Positions 1 through 13,317 are shown, counted from the first letter of the stretch. The stretch: 64,000 bases of DNA from Leucogyrophana mollusca (GCA_021014945.1 MU266401.1:49956-113955); one strand, 5' to 3'. Numbers and translations: made by a program. The notes: generated by a model not told the origin, from the letters alone.

Positions 1-3000
1 CAGCACCAGTCCTGGCAGAGATACGTTACATTAAACCGAAGAGAGTAGATCCCCAAAGCTTACCGTCCAACGATGCCAATCTTTTCTCCAGGGGCGATGG
101 TCATCGTCAGTCCCTTGAGTACGGGCGGAAGCTCGGGACGATACTTCATCACCACAGCCTTCAGGTCTAATTGCCCCTCTGACGGCCAATTGGTGGGAAC
201 TTTCGTGTTATCGAGTTGATGAGGGGCCTCTTGCTCGACTTCATTCGCATAGTAGGCCACTCGTTCAACAGAGTTCATGTTGTTCTCCACCTCCGCTACT
301 TGTCGCACCATCCAGCCAAATGACTTCGTGACAGAAGGGTGAGAAAGAGGATGAAATTGGAGCCAATTTTACTCACCTGCTGAACCATCAAAATGTACGA
401 CAAGACCACGCCAGTTTGGCCTGGGGAAATGGTGAATCGTGTCCCAACCGTCAGAATGGCCACCGCAAACGTCAAGAGCGTCCCTAGAAAGTCAAGTCGT
501 ATCCCTAGCCATCGCTGCAAGAGGTGGGATCAGCAGTATATTGGTACAAATTGGAGTCTACCGACCTGATTTGTGACAGTCAACCAGTATGCACTTTACA
601 GACAGTTCTCAGTCATTGCGCAGTGAATCATGAGTTTCGCAGTAGCTTACCGGTTCTCCAAGTCCACAAACTCCTGGTTTTCCAATCGGAAGCGCTCTAC
701 CTCTCCGTAAGCTCGGATGGTGGTCAATCCGGACAGAGATTCGGAGAAGTGGGCATACAACGAAGACCGCAGTATTGCGTCTGGGCGCTGCTCAGTAAGT
801 ATAAGAAAAGATAAGGAAGTTCAAATACCTAGGCGCTGAAACCACATGCTGTAAGCAATAATCGATCGAAGAAAAGTGATATGCTTACCTTGAGTTCTCG
901 CGCACTGGCACGGTAGAAGGCCGTAGCATAGAAGTATGCAATGAGAACAATGAAGATGACTAGCAGGAACCACGGCAAAATAATTGATATCAAGATGATA
1001 GCTCCGACAATCTGGGAGGCAGTGGCGGCGAGCATGCGCAAAGAATCTGCATGACAGGACTCAGAAATTGGAGGACCATGTGCACAGAATTACTTACCTC
1101 CTATGAAGTTGTCGACAGTGTCGATATCTGAAGGGGCGTCAATATATATGCTCAGTAAGTGGGTTTTTATCACACCTTTGGCGAAGCGATTCATAATGCG
1201 GCCTAGGGGCTACACAGGTGGCGTCAGATCGAAGAAGGGAACCAACCCAACCAGAGGGCTTACCGTAGTCTCGAAGAAGCTCATCGGTGCATACATAACT
1301 CGAGTGATGGCGCTCTGAAACAACGCGTCAATGGCTAAACTCTGAAGAAATACGTTGTAGCGGCTTACTCGGTGCAGCTTTTGCGAAGCATAGAATGTGA
1401 GCATTGCGAACGCGGCCCCCATAAAGAACATAGTCAAGGATTGCGAGACACCGAGAGCTGCGTATATGCCCATCTAAGGAGGATTGATTAGCCAAAAATC
1501 ACCATAGAGCGGCGCAAGGCGTACATAGAAACCTTCGGACTGTTTCCATTTACTGCCAGGTTCTGTGAGTCAACTGAGTCCAATTTCATGGTGGAAAACT
1601 CACTATTCCTCCCAATACACAAGCCTGTGATGAGGTAAGCAACAGGTTACCCAAATAGGGTGAAACGTACCAATACGAAGACATGATTTGCGAGACCTGC
1701 ATCAAAACCAGGGAAAGAAAGAGCAGAGGCATGATGACGGCGCCATGGCCGGCAGCGATATACCCCCGATAAACGGCGGGTTTGATTGCCCCCGTATTTC
1801 GCTCTTCCTCTTGCATCATGCCCTTCCCTGCACCTGATGCCTTTGGAGCTTTTTTCTCGGCACCAACCTCCTCTTCGGCAGCATCCTCTTCTTTCTCCTT
1901 CTTTGAGTCCTCTTTGGAACCGAACTCGGCTATGAATTTGGAGAACGCGCCATCGTTGCTCATGAGTTCTGAGTACGTGCCGCGTTCTGCGATCCGACCG
2001 TCGACGAGGGTGTAAATATAATCGACCTCTGGTAGGAAGTGCAGTGCATGGGTGACGAGTATGCGTGTCTTTCCCGCCGAGTTATTCTTGAGAACATTCT
2101 GAAATACTGCCTTTCCTACGTGGGCGTCCAAAGCCGACAAAGGATCCTGTAATATTGATATTATCAGTCAGTGAACGGAGGAACACCAAAGTGTCGCTAA
2201 TGACGAACATCGAAGATCTGAATCTCAGTGTTGCAGTAAATCGCTCGGCATATATTGATACGCTGCTTCTGACCACCGGATAGAGAGATTCCCTATAAAG
2301 CAGAGTGAGAGACTGAAATAGCAGTAATGAATTGCAGAATCACCTTTTCGCCAACCTCAGTAAGGTCATAGTTAGGAAGCATATCCAAGTCTGGTTCCAG
2401 ACAAGCATCACGAACGGCCTTCCAATACCTTTCTTCTTCAAAAGGCCTCCCGAAGCAAACATTCTCGCGTATAGTCGCATTCTAGAGTGTCGATATTCAG
2501 TTTACACGAGGCAGGTAATGAATATCGGGAAACTTCACCTGAATCCAAGCACTTTGCGCACAGTAGGCAATGGAACCACCAAATTCGACTATCCCCGAGG
2601 TCTTTCGCATCTCGCCGATGAGTCCCTGTAGGAGCGATGTTTTTCCTGTGCCTACTGCTCCGACTATCGCCACCAGCTGGCCTCGTGGAATTTCCATGTC
2701 GACGTCAGTAATCTTGAAAATGTGAGCAGTCCCTTCTTCTACTTTCTTCGCTGGCGTAACGACTGGCGGGCCTGGTTTCCCTTTCTGAGCGCCTTTCTGA
2801 GCGCGAGCGGTAGCTTTGAGCTTCTTTGGATCTTCAGGCTGCGGGGGTGGGCTGTCCCATGTAAAGTTGGCACCCTCCACCTTTAGTGCGACGTCCAACT
2901 TGTCGTTCTGTACGAGGGTGTCGTCCAGTGTCTCGGCCTCAAACACTCCGTATAGTCGCTCGCAAGCGGTGGCTGCGTCCGCGATGGAGCTCAGCGACAT

Positions 3001-4679
3001 GGCTAGAAAAAAACGTGAGCGAAGAATACTCCTACCGAACAGTCACGATCACATACGCAAAAACATCAGAGGCATCCGGGCCAACGTGAAAAGCGTTAGC
3101 GAAGAGAAAATATTAGCAGGGGTGAGGGCGTGGCCTGTCAACGAGTATGTGACGAATGCGATCACTGAGGCTAGGGCAGGGAGGGAAATCGCAAAAGCGT
3201 TCATTCCAGCTCGAAAGATGAGGAGTGACCGAATATATCTAACAACAGGTGTTAGAAGGGCATTTAGCAATCTTATGGAGAACATTATACCTCATTTCTT
3301 GTTGGCGAAAATCAGCAATGCGTTTGAGAAAAGGCACTTCCCATGCAAAGAACTTGATGACCCGCATCCCACCCAACAACTCTTGAAGAAGTTTGGAGCG
3401 TTTATCTGTCCATTGCATGCTCTTCTGCCTCAGTACGAAGAGTCGTTTCATGAGGAACGTTTGTACGGGTGTGGCGACGAAAAAGATGGCGAAGCCTGCG
3501 AGAGCGCTTGGGCCCAAGTTTATGATGAGCAAAATGAGACAGATTGTTAGCTGGATTGGTGCTGCCCAGGACATGTGAAAGTAGCCCAGACAGAAATCAA
3601 TGCGGGAGACGTCCGTGGATATGTGGTTCACCAGCTTTCCGTTACTGAGGGTCGCACGTGCACGAGCAGTGAGTCGGAGAGAGCGTGAATATATGGCGGT
3701 AATAAGACCTCCGCGAATAAGAACGCCGCTTGACATACTGCGGTAAAAGAAATGATGTGTACCCCAGGACGAGACGAGCTGCAAAATAAGGAGCGCAAAC
3801 GCGAGGCCGATTCCCGTTCCGACGGGTGGTGCTGGTGCACCCGTGAAATGGTTGGTGTAGGACTCGGTGGCAAAATTGATGATGGCCTACATGACAAATA
3901 AGCATCACATAGAGAGAGGGCGAATATCAATCCCACCTTGACCACAAGGGGACTCGTGATCTGTGCGGTGTCCCCGAGGACCTTCATTATTCCAGCGGAC
4001 CAAAACCACCACTTGATACTGTCGTTCATGGCCCAAACAAGGCTGGCTTTCTTCTTTCCGTCCTTTTCTCTCCATTGCTTCTCCCGCTCGGCTCTGTTGC
4101 CTTTGATCGACCACCATATTCCCTTAAGGCCAGGTCCGATATCACCGTTGGCGAGACGCTCGTTGTACGCCTCCGCTTTCTTGCGGCGGGCATCAAACGA
4201 GTCGAGTATCTTCTTTGCGTATTGAGCAGCTGCGCGGTCATCGGGCATTTTGTAAAGGTCGGGGGACTCCAAAGGTCGCGCATATCCCAGGGAAAGGATA
4301 GGCCCTACCCAACTAAACCAAAGAAGACTGAGAAAGCTCGCCGTGTGTTCTGGAGTCATCGGAGACTCGCGAACAGACGCGGGTGGAGGCGGCGGATTCG
4401 CAAGCTTGGGTATCGCGAATAACCTGGAATGCCAGCACAGTGAGTAAATATATTCATGCAAGGACTCTCCGTGTCGCTGCAAGAGCCCATGTCGCGTACT
4501 TTCGCGACATAACGCAAAAGGATAAGCACTCACTTTGAAATACTAAACGGCTGTTTCCGGTCAGAGGCGGTGACCGAGCCTTTGGACAGGTCTCCATCCT
4601 TCAAGTTGGAACTGTCGGGATTTCCGTCCTGCACCTGGATAGGCTTCTCCTCTGACAAGGAATCCTCAGATTTTGTCAT
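1..4679 (-). CDS. YOR1: YOR1-like ABC transporter (ABCC/MRP type), C-terminus beyond window
   Basis: ATP-driven membrane exporter of the full-length ABCC class, probably at the plasma membrane, of the type that extrudes organic anions and drugs. The start is the ATG at 4679; exon 1 ends at 4534 and encodes a polar head. The first membrane domain runs to about 3050. The first nucleotide-binding domain follows, with Walker A (GAVGTGKTS, near 2640), signature LSGGQKQR (near 2270) and D-loop DPLSALDAH (near 2125). The Walker B region is split by an intron. An acidic/Lys-rich linker at 1850-1930 leads to the second membrane domain; splicing there restores a WLVYWEEYKW segment typical of Yor1. The last visible part (60-311) leads into the second nucleotide-binding domain, which lies off the left edge. 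Exon joins read cleanly and nothing looks broken. The substrate cannot be read from the sequence. Confidence 0.93.
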
Positions 4680-5134
4680 GGTTGTGGACAAAGCGAAGGC
4701 AGATCCTGAGGGAAATCGATGTCATTGTGACTCATGGCGGTTTTTTGTATGGGCCCGCTTGAGGCCCGCCTTCAAATCTTGCTGACGTGAGCAGATTGCG
4801 CGTCTACCAGTGAAACCATGCCGATGTACGCCCTAAGTTGGAAGGACTTGATTAGTAAGGTCCAACGCCTCGACGGTGCCACAAGGTACAGCACCAAACA
4901 AAACCTGGGGCCGAGTATTTCGCAGGATGATTCAGCAACTGTGTGGGGAGATGGCATGGAAATAATCCCGATCTCTCTACAATAAATCATATTCAGCAGC
5001 ACATCGAGCAGCTAATGCACAACTTGTTTTCAGCCCAGTAGCCGATTACCAACCATGCATTCACACGAACAATTTCTGAACAGAAGCGCAGTCCATTATG
5101 GGCTGCGCAATGGACTCGTGTACCGTGCCGAAAG
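4680..5134. other. Intergenic, 455 bp
   Basis: Lies upstream of the ABC transporter and downstream of the DEAD-box helicase, both on the minus strand. It should hold the transporter promoter and the helicase terminator. I see no convincing TATA element, repeat or RNA gene. Confidence 0.5.
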
Positions 5135-7797
5135 CTAACGTGTATATATCTCCCTTAAATTTTGAAGTGCCGTCTGTGAAGGGCGTGAGTTCGTTCCCAG
5201 CCACAAAGCCCACAAGTCATGACTCGCCTGGTAAGGGCCTACCAATGAAGCGACATCTTTGTCTACAACCCTTAGTCTCTTCACTCTGCCCAAGTGATCC
5301 GAGGCCTTCAACATTGACTTGAAATATCGTGCCTGGTAGTTGATCAGTATACGTTCTTCTAGTCCCGAACAACGAAGCGCTACCTCTTGCTCCTCAACTA
5401 AGGTCCAGGCATCACCTGCCCGACCAGCCCGAGCCGTTCTCCCGACACGATGCACATACTTTCTCATATCAACAGGCACGTCGTAACTGACCACGTGCGA
5501 GACATGGCTGATATCAATACCTCGAGATATAAGATCAGAACATACAAGTCTGATAAAGGGGCGGCCGTCATAAAGATAAAGCAATGTTCAAGCGGAGTGA
5601 TGACGTACATGTCGATCTCCTGTGCTTTGAACTTGTCCAATATACCTTTGCGCTCACCTGCTGGAAGATCACTGGAATACGCCTGCACGACGGTGTGCCT
5701 TGCTTCTGGTGCTCTGGCAGTCTCAAAAGACTGGAACAACCGCACCAGACGTGTTGTAGACTCGGAAGATTTGGTAAACACCAGGGCATTCTGGACATTG
5801 TGACTTTGCACAAGGTGGAACAACATGAGTGGTTTCTGCGATGATTCGCAAACAATCATATGCTCCTGTGGATCCCCGGTCGATGGCATCAGTATCCTTA
5901 AATGGCGGGTACAAGCGCTATTGCTTGCTCACGTTCAGTGTGGCGGGCATAGTGAACCTATCAGTGATGACGTCCATTTCTTTGTCTTTGTCTTCAGCCA
6001 TGCGACTTTGCACCACAAAATACTTCGGATTCCGCAGGTCCAGCGCGGCGAGCCTGCCTGGATCACGAGTCAGGGTTGCTGAGAATAGTAACTTCTGACA
6101 TGAGGACTCTTTTTTCTCGTCGATGTCAGCAACGAAGGCGGCCTTCTTCCACTGGCTTAGGAAATGAGGCGCAAGGGCATCGGAGAATGGAATATCATTG
6201 GCGTTAACTGTGGGCGTGTGGGGTGATAGCGGGGTGAGGATTTCAGGGCGGTGCAGCGATGACGGACGCGTAGCTGCGAGTACTTGAGCCAACCAATCTT
6301 GGAAGGATTGTGCAAGCAATCGATCGGCCTCATCAATAACCTGCACGAGAACCATTAGCACCAAGGCACCGAAGCGAATATGAAGATATGACGTGCAAGA
6401 AATCTCAGATGCTGTAACGAAAAGTTCGGTGTCCCAGTGAGGTGGTCAATTAGCCGACCTGGAGTGCAAATTAGGATGTCCACTTTGCTGGAACCCCCTT
6501 GCAGTCTGAGAAAATCAGACCCAGCGTTGACCACGAGACTGGGACTGAACTCACTGTGAAGATCTATCCGCGACTAACTGCGACTGTTCATGTGCGAAAG
6601 AATGTTGACCAGTAGCTACGCCTATCTGACGGAAGATGGTGAATGAAAAAGGGATTTAGTAGCCGCGTGCCATAGAGAACAAACCTTGAGTCCTCGGCCC
6701 TTTCCAACAGCCTCGAATGTCTCTCGTACTTGTGTTACCAAGTCTCGTGTCGGCAACACGACAAGTGCGTACAAACGGGTCACTATCCGGGATGATAATA
6801 TCTACGTAGAATATTCAGCCTGGTGCAAATAATTACATGAACAAGGAGATAGATTGAGGGGAAAGCTCTCACCTCGATGATGGGAAGGACATAGGCAAGC
6901 GTCTTTCCACTCCCCGTGGGGGCAGATACACAAACATCTTGCGGAGGATTGAATGGCATATATAGCGACCTTTGCAGGTAGTTTTTAGGTAGCAGAAATG
7001 GAAGCAAGGCAGTCTGGACTAGAGCACAAGTTAGGCAACGTTGACCACGACTATAGGCCCAAGAGAGTGCAAACCAGCGAACAGCTCTGTGATCCCAAGC
7101 TCAATTAGACGTTTCCTCGTCTTCCCAGAGAGTCCGCTTTTGGTATCTTCCTCCCCCTCAGAGGGAATAGGTATTGACGCTGCGGGGTTGACGACTTCTG
7201 CGCCTAATAATGCCTGATCGAGACCTTGGACGGCTAAGACAGACTTTGAGGGCGCATCAGGTATGGCGGGAAGAGGAAAAGAGGGCAGAGCTGCTTGTGG
7301 GGTAGGCGATCTCTGGGGTGGTGTTTGCCGCTGCGAGGGCTCGAGATGTTGGTCGTCCACTGTTGCTACTATTTCGATAGTATCCTTAGGTATGCTCTCC
7401 ACATCCACCACCTTTCGGCGCTTTCTGGGTGGCTTGTCATCTGATTCGTCCCTAGTTTTCTCTTTCTTTGATGTCCTCCGCTCTTTCACGTCGGTTCCGG
7501 GTGCAACAGTTACTTCCGCGGCCACTTCGCCATCATCGTTTTCCGAGTGCGCGTCGTCGCCATCTGCTTCGTCATGGTCATCGGACCCGACAAGTATTTC
7601 GCGAGCCTGGTCTACATGCTTGCGTGGTGCCGCAGATTTCCGCGCCTTTCTTCTCTCCTTTTTACGCCTCAGATAACGCGATTTTGCTTTCGTTTTGCCC
7701 TCCTGAAAGTTTGACATTTTAATGAAGGTTGCCCACTGACAAGATTGTGTCTACCTTTGAACTCTCTGGCTGGGGTTGTATGGCTACCTCCGCCATG
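5135..7797 (-). CDS. DBP6: DEAD-box RNA helicase, Dbp6/DDX51 type
   Basis: ATP-dependent RNA helicase of the Dbp6/DDX51 group, which acts in the nucleolus in early 60S ribosomal subunit assembly. The first exon starts at the ATG at 7797 and encodes about 14 residues. A basic, acidic and Ser/Pro-rich head of about 200 residues follows (7720-7060). The helicase core is in order: motif [10 protein letters not shown] (near 6920), Ia LPTRDL, Ib TPGRL (near 6455), [11 protein letters not shown] (near 6325), III FSATL (near 6085), [11 protein letters not shown] and [12 protein letters not shown] (near 5430). The spacing between the Q-motif region (GITELF-VQTALLP) and motif I, and the SATLTRDP loop, fit DDX51 better than other DEAD families. 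The last intron (5174-5242) is 69 nt with no in-frame stop, so its retention would add 23 residues near the C-terminus. Confidence 0.9.
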
Positions 7798-8170
7798 TTA
7801 GTATCTTGATCTGCTCCTCGAGCTATGTTTTACAGTGGTGGAGGCTTCGAAGCTTGAAATTCCAACCCAAAACAGAAACGGGGGATGTTATTTCGAGCAC
7901 GTGACGGTATCTCGTTCGCTCAGAGGAGCTCCAAGTATGTACTGGTCAAGTCCAAGCGTCGCGTTACATGTTGATGATAGTCCTTGGACTCCTTGCATAA
8001 AGTGGTGTTATCTATCCCAAATGCAACAAACTGAGCGTGGGTTAACTAAGATATTGATACAATGTCTTCCATACATAGCTACACTCCAGCACCGTCTGAA
8101 TGGTTCAAACTTCAAACCACGGCTCCATGCAGTGAGAGCACGGAGAGACTACCGAGATAACATTTTCCGC
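7798..8170. other. Intergenic, 373 bp
   Basis: Between the helicase start and the P450 stop, both on the minus strand. Presumed helicase promoter and P450 3' region. An open plus-strand frame across it begins with GTG and runs antisense into the P450, so I do not call it a gene. Confidence 0.5.
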
Positions 8171-10518
8171 TCAACGAAGTACGGAGATGTGCAAAGGAAC
8201 CTGAGCTCCCTCTTCCATCTTCCCTCGTACCATAGGAATCATAAGGCCGGCATTGAGACGAACAATCTCGACGCCCTCCGGGAATCGAAAATCGAAGGTC
8301 TCGATCAGCTCTGTGAGCACAGCCTGCATTTCAAGTACCCTTGAAAAGAATCAGTCTACGAACCGCTTATCGCAGCACACAGACTTACGCAAAGCGCCAA
8401 CTAGGGTACGGCTGTCAGCGAATATAACTAAATACGAAGAGAAACTCACCCAATGCAACCTCGGATACCAGCCGCTGTAGGATAGTTATAAGTATTAGTC
8501 ATTGATTCACCGGATATAAAAACGCCTGTGACATACAAAAAGTCATCCTGTGAAAGAATATTACTAAACCACGGTGAAGTGCTCGCTGCGATTGATGACT
8601 CACAGATTGGCAAAGACCCCAACGGTGGTCCTCTCTTTATTGTTGTCCAAAAATCGCATTGGATTCCATTCGGCGGCATCTTCTCCCCACACACTTTCAA
8701 GCCTGTAAACATAATTAGAGAGGCGCTGGTAGCGAAACGATACAGCTACAGACCGATTGTAAGTGCATATAGAAGCTATGATGGGTGTTCCTTTGGGAAT
8801 GGGGATCTCCGTTATGATTTTACCGGACTTGGTTTCAATTGGGACAGAGAGAGGTAAGACGTCGTCTTCTTCAGCTTCCCTCGCAAGAGTCGGAACAATG
8901 GGGTGCAAGCGCAATGATTCCTGCGGGTGAGTAATTGTTAGGTACAGTATGGCGGTGTCAGGGGTGAATGTGGGACCTTGATGGCGGCGTTCGTGAACGT
9001 CATGGCATCCAAATCGGCTGGGGTGAAATCGTCGTCGTGGCGAGCTTCGACGCGCGCCCGGGCAGCTGCAATCTCATCACGGATCTTCTGCTGATCTTCA
9101 GGGTGCTTCGCTAGTTCATACAATAACCAAGTCAATGAAGATGCGGTCGTGTCGTGTCCCGCAACAAGCAACGTCCTAATGCAAAAAATGAGTGAAAGGC
9201 ATGCATCAAACGTGTATGACGACACTTACGCGATCTGGGAGAGCATTTCTGTCTCGCTGAGACGGAATCTGACATCTTCAGATTGGTTTGATTGGACTGA
9301 AAAGATAATACCCTGAGCGCTCCGCCGGTTTATGTCCAAATATGTGGTTACCAAGGATGCTCATGATATCTTTGCTTCCTTTCTCCGTCCCCGAAGCTTT
9401 CTGTTCGATAAGTCCTTTACCTGTGCGGAAGGCGGTGTGCAAGTAGTCGCGGAAACGCTTGTACTCTTTCGTGGGTAGGTACTTGATCAAGCTCAGGACA
9501 GACGCGGGAAGATACGGCCACAATGCCTTGAAGAGGAGGTCCCATGATGGCGGGTGTAGCAAAGAATCAAGACTGAGACGACAGTGAGTCAGGACCAAAG
9601 AGCGCGAGAGTGAGACTCACAAGAGGCTGTCAAAAGCTTTCGCCAGTTCGTTTTCCTTGTCATCCAGAGCCCCAAGGCGGTCATCAAAGGCGACTGTAAA
9701 GTAAGCTGTTAGCGGTTTCTTCCGGTCGACGGAATGGGCCTGTACCTTCACCGATGACGTCTAGCGTCATTCGTGCCAGCATTCGAGAGATATTAAGGGT
9801 TCCCCCTTCGGACGTCGAGCTGCTCTGCAGTTGGTCTTTCCATTTTTGACTTAGCTAAACAAGAATAAGTGGATGACAGAAATTAAGAGGTAGCCAAGAC
9901 ATCTTACGCGAGCGGCTGAGCGCCGGAAAACAGGCAAAAAAGTTCGAAGTTGTGCTGCGCCGAATGCGGGGTTCATGATCTTTCGGTGACGTTGATGATC
10001 GTCAGCTGGCGCCCAAAAGTGAATCAGGTGGACGTCAAGAGGAGAAGGGAGTCTTAAATACCAGATGTGGACAGAATGCCTTGGCCTGTAAAAAGTTTTG
10101 TGATCTCGATGGCTACAACCCTCTTGGAGTATCGATATCCGGAGGTGTGGAACACATATTGGAGGGCCTTCGGATCTGCGGTCCACAGGTTGTCTTCCTA
10201 TGGAAAAATTAGGACCACTTCATTCAAGGTGTAACTTGCATGACTGACCCCGTAACAGCCTTTCGCCAACCAAGTCGGGCCAAACTCACGAACCCATTGG
10301 AATTCCAGGTCACCAACCTGTTCCATGTGTCGGACCAACTTTTCGTGACCTTGTATTATAGTCAGACGATCTGTCCGACGATGCAATACGCAATACCACA
10401 CACCTAGAAGGCGAGAAGGGACGGGGGGTCCACGAATGTCACTTAGACTTCGTCGCCTGATGCGGCGCCATGCCAGGAGCGCTAGTAGAAAGACGGGGAA
10501 AACAATCAGTAGGGACAT
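8171..10518 (-). CDS. Cytochrome P450 monooxygenase
   Basis: Heme-thiolate monooxygenase, probably ER-anchored and fed electrons by a P450 reductase; the substrate is unknown. I chose the ATG at 10518 because it opens directly into a hydrophobic anchor ([15 protein letters not shown]), then basic residues and a proline hinge. Visible landmarks: the I-helix oxygen-binding motif AGHDTTASS (near 9150), the K-helix ESLRLHP (split by an intron near 8930), the WNPMRF segment, and the heme loop. The loop, [10 protein letters not shown], is assembled from exons around 8610 and 8450 and supplies the Cys ligand. The final exon ends at 8171. The gene is cut by many short introns. All landmarks are present, so it looks functional. 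Cytochrome P450 genes are numerous in wood- and litter-decay basidiomycetes; I cannot assign a CYP family. Confidence 0.92.
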
Positions 10519-11403
10519 CACCGCTGATCTGCAAGGTAGCCTTGCAGAATGCTCGTTAGGCATTCAAAGACATCGCTTGCCCCCCTATATTTAAGTCCAC
10601 TGGTTCCGTCGGCGTTTGCTTGCCCGTCGGGGTGATGGTACAATATGTATTCGTTTTCCGTGATTGGTTGAGAATCCGCTTTACAAGCTTCCGGTGTCAA
10701 AGGTTCCACCCTCGGATTGGATATATATCGCATGACAATCGTATGTTCTTTCGTCACAGATATATACATCGTGGCTGCGTCGTGTCATATTAGTGCGATT
10801 CCGCACAGCTCTCATCCCAGAGATCCACACACACCTTACAGATGTCTCACGCCTATCAGTGGTCACCGGTCCACCTGGCTTACAATCTTCATTTGCGTCT
10901 TGGCATGCCCGCGAGATGATGGTGGTCGCCACGAATCCGTTTTGTGCCGGAAGCTGTGCACCTACAGAGCAGAAAAAGCTAGAAAAAGGCCACTGAGCGG
11001 ACCATCCGATTTTACCCAGCAATGCAGGACCCAAATGCGCATCCAGCCCATCAACTAGGTTTCCGACTGCGCACCGTCGGAGGGTAACATGGTACGACTT
11101 TATCGGATTGGGCGTGTATCGTATAAATCCCACAGACCCATCCAAGTTGACCTATACGCATGGGGCATAAGTATCGGTATCGCCGACGCTCTGCCACGAC
11201 ATCAGGGATTCAGGGATTAGTAAACCAATTCGACACAATGCATTGGAATCTACTAAGCTAACCTACTCAAGCTACAAGAAAGATGTTTTTAACGAGGTAC
11301 ATGAATGAGTACTGGTCTGTCCGAGCAACGAATGGGCTACACAAGATGCGTCAAGAGTCTCGACGAATAAATACTAGCTTCCGCACCATGGCACAACGGG
11401 GCT
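10519..11403. other. Intergenic, 885 bp
   Basis: Upstream of the P450 and downstream of the SANT-like gene. Apart from the TATA-like box listed separately I see nothing definite. An open minus-strand frame at 10681-11145 shows no family resemblance and is probably chance. Confidence 0.5.
10586..10593 (-). promoter_or_regulatory. TATA-like box of the P450 gene
   Basis: Reads TAAATATA on the minus strand, about 70 bases upstream of the P450 ATG at 10518. The position fits a core promoter; the assignment is inference. Confidence 0.4.
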
Positions 11404-13241
11404 TTAGTCTGCGAATAATTTTTTGAGGTAGTCGCCTGCAGCTTGTCGCACCGATGCGTCTACAGTTGGATTTCCCAGCAGCTCAGTCGCCAGCTGCGCT
11501 CTGTGTTTCACGTTGGCCGTCTGTTTGGTGTGTTCCCATTCGGCAGCTTCGCGTTCTTGTCGAGTGCGGTCAAGTTCTCGCCTAGCTGCAGTATCTTTCT
11601 CCTCTCTTTCTTCCCGCCGCCGCAGATAGTCCAATTTCATTTTGCTGTGGTGAGATTGCGATTGTAACAGTTGCAGGCACGCCGCCATCATATTCTGAGG
11701 TACGGTGAAGTTGACTAGAGACTGATCATTTGAAGGGGAGGAGACAACGGTTGAAATGCGACTACCCGCATTAGAGGGACCCGCTTCTGGCAAAACATAT
11801 TCCGGCACGCTTTGAGACCGGAAAGAGTAAGTGGGGGTGCGCGACTGGGTGATCGTAGTCGGGTTCGGATCTTGATAGTCGGGAATGGGTTCGTCATCTT
11901 CGCCCTCATCGCCACCGCCTCCGACGCTTGAAGTCCCGATAGCATTGGGATTTCGATTTATGGGCCGTGTGGTAGCGGGGTCACCATGCCATCTGAATTT
12001 TCTCCATTTAAAAGTCGAATCAACCCAAGTGTGAGGAATAACTCACCTCCTATAAAATAAGGAATACCATCCCGAGCGGTGCCAGTGGTCAATCGTTCTT
12101 GCGTTTACGTTCCCGACATCACAACCCCCTTTCCTAGCAACTTGCAGTCGGCGCTCATACTCTCGCAGTCGCTCCCCCTCGTTGACTGAGGTCACAGGTC
12201 CAGCACCTTGTTGGACATTGAACGCCTCAAACGCATATATCTGTTTGAAGAGATTGAAGTTGCGTTCGTAGCAACCCTTTAAGGCCTGGTATGATTTCTT
12301 GCCACCGAATACTTCAACAGCGCACTACACATCCCAAACTTTGTTAGTGCGGTGACTTTGGTCAATTTTCGGAATTACACGTGCCTCTCGAAGACAAGAG
12401 TTTTTCGTGGCTCGCAGCGCGTTCCAGTGGTCATCTTCTCCTGGTCCCATCAGCCAGTTGAATAATTTTGATTTTTCTTCTTCCGTCCAGTGTTTGGAGC
12501 CATGGGAATCGGTGTCAAAGGCGTCCATGATCTCTTCGCCCTCTCGCCTTCGTTTACTCAGGCCGTTCGTTATGTTGGCGATCCCATCGGCTTGCTTGCG
12601 TTTCAGTGCATTCGCCGCCTGATTGTCGCCTTGCAAAGGAATAGAAAATTCGTGTATGGGCGAATGAGAGGGCCCCGCAGGAGCTTGGCCGGATCTTTGA
12701 GTGGCGCCGGTCGGGTCAATGACAGAAGGGGGAGAATCAGATAGCCTGTATCCGTCATGGAATGCGGTTCGTGAGCTCAGAGTGGGTGTAAGATGGGAAC
12801 CGAGCGCTTGATTTAGACTCTGAAATGCGGGAGAACAGTTAGATTCCACGACTCGGTTCAAGGCTTGGAACATAGCCTACCGACACGTTGCTCTGTAGGT
12901 TCGTGTCGCGCTGGAGATGACCAAAGGTCATGCTTGGATCACTGAAATAGGACACATGAGATGGATCATCGTGGCGCTCAAGTAACTTTACGGGCAGGAC
13001 CAATATCACAGTTATGTTCGTGACGAAACCTACCTGTGAGATTGGGAATCCATGCTTGGAACTTTGTATGCCGTGAACCACGATGAACCACCAGCGAACC
13101 GTTCGGGGCTTGCTGTGGCTCGATTTGATAGAGGGCTGTTTGGTTCCAAGGTTGCAGCCAAACAACTACAAATGGGGTGACTAAGTCGATCTGAGCGAAC
13201 ACAAAAACTGTGGGATACACAATGGTCTGAGCAGAAAACAT
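11404..13241 (-). CDS. SANT/Myb-like domain protein of unknown function
   Basis: No characterised orthologue is known to me, but the core resembles hypothetical proteins I recall as repeated in Agaricomycete genomes. The proposed start (13241) opens a short hydrophobic head followed by a Gln/Pro-containing segment. After a Ser/Pro-rich region with a basic nuclear-signal-like patch (KRKQ, KRRR near 12560-12620), a compact domain begins with HWTEEEKSKLFNWLMGPG (near 12470). It has regularly spaced aromatic residues as in SANT/Myb or homeodomain-like helices, and continues across an intron through 12300-12060. The C-terminal part (11808-11404) is a long, highly charged predicted coiled coil (YLRRREEREEKD) ending KKLFAD. 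I infer a nuclear DNA- or protein-binding role. Only 76 bases separate its start from the stop of the upstream acetyltransferase, so the 5' end is the weakest part of the model. Confidence 0.7.
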
Positions 13242-13317
13242 ATAACAGTATGAAGATGCAGTAAGAATTAGGAAAGCTGTAAAAGTACAGTACGTTGTTG
13301 TTGTAATACAGTTCCAA

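Noticed and set aside
7835..8344. Plus-strand open frame of 169 codons after the helicase start
   Set aside because: It begins with GTG, has no recognisable motif and runs antisense through the final P450 exons, which are well supported.
1..10518. Possible detoxification or metabolite cluster (ABC transporter plus P450)
   Set aside because: A ribosome-assembly helicase separates them and no backbone synthase or regulator is present; proximity alone is not evidence.
10681..11145. Minus-strand open frame of 154 codons upstream of the P450
   Set aside because: Composition is Cys/Arg-rich and irregular, with no family features and no supporting splice context; likely chance.
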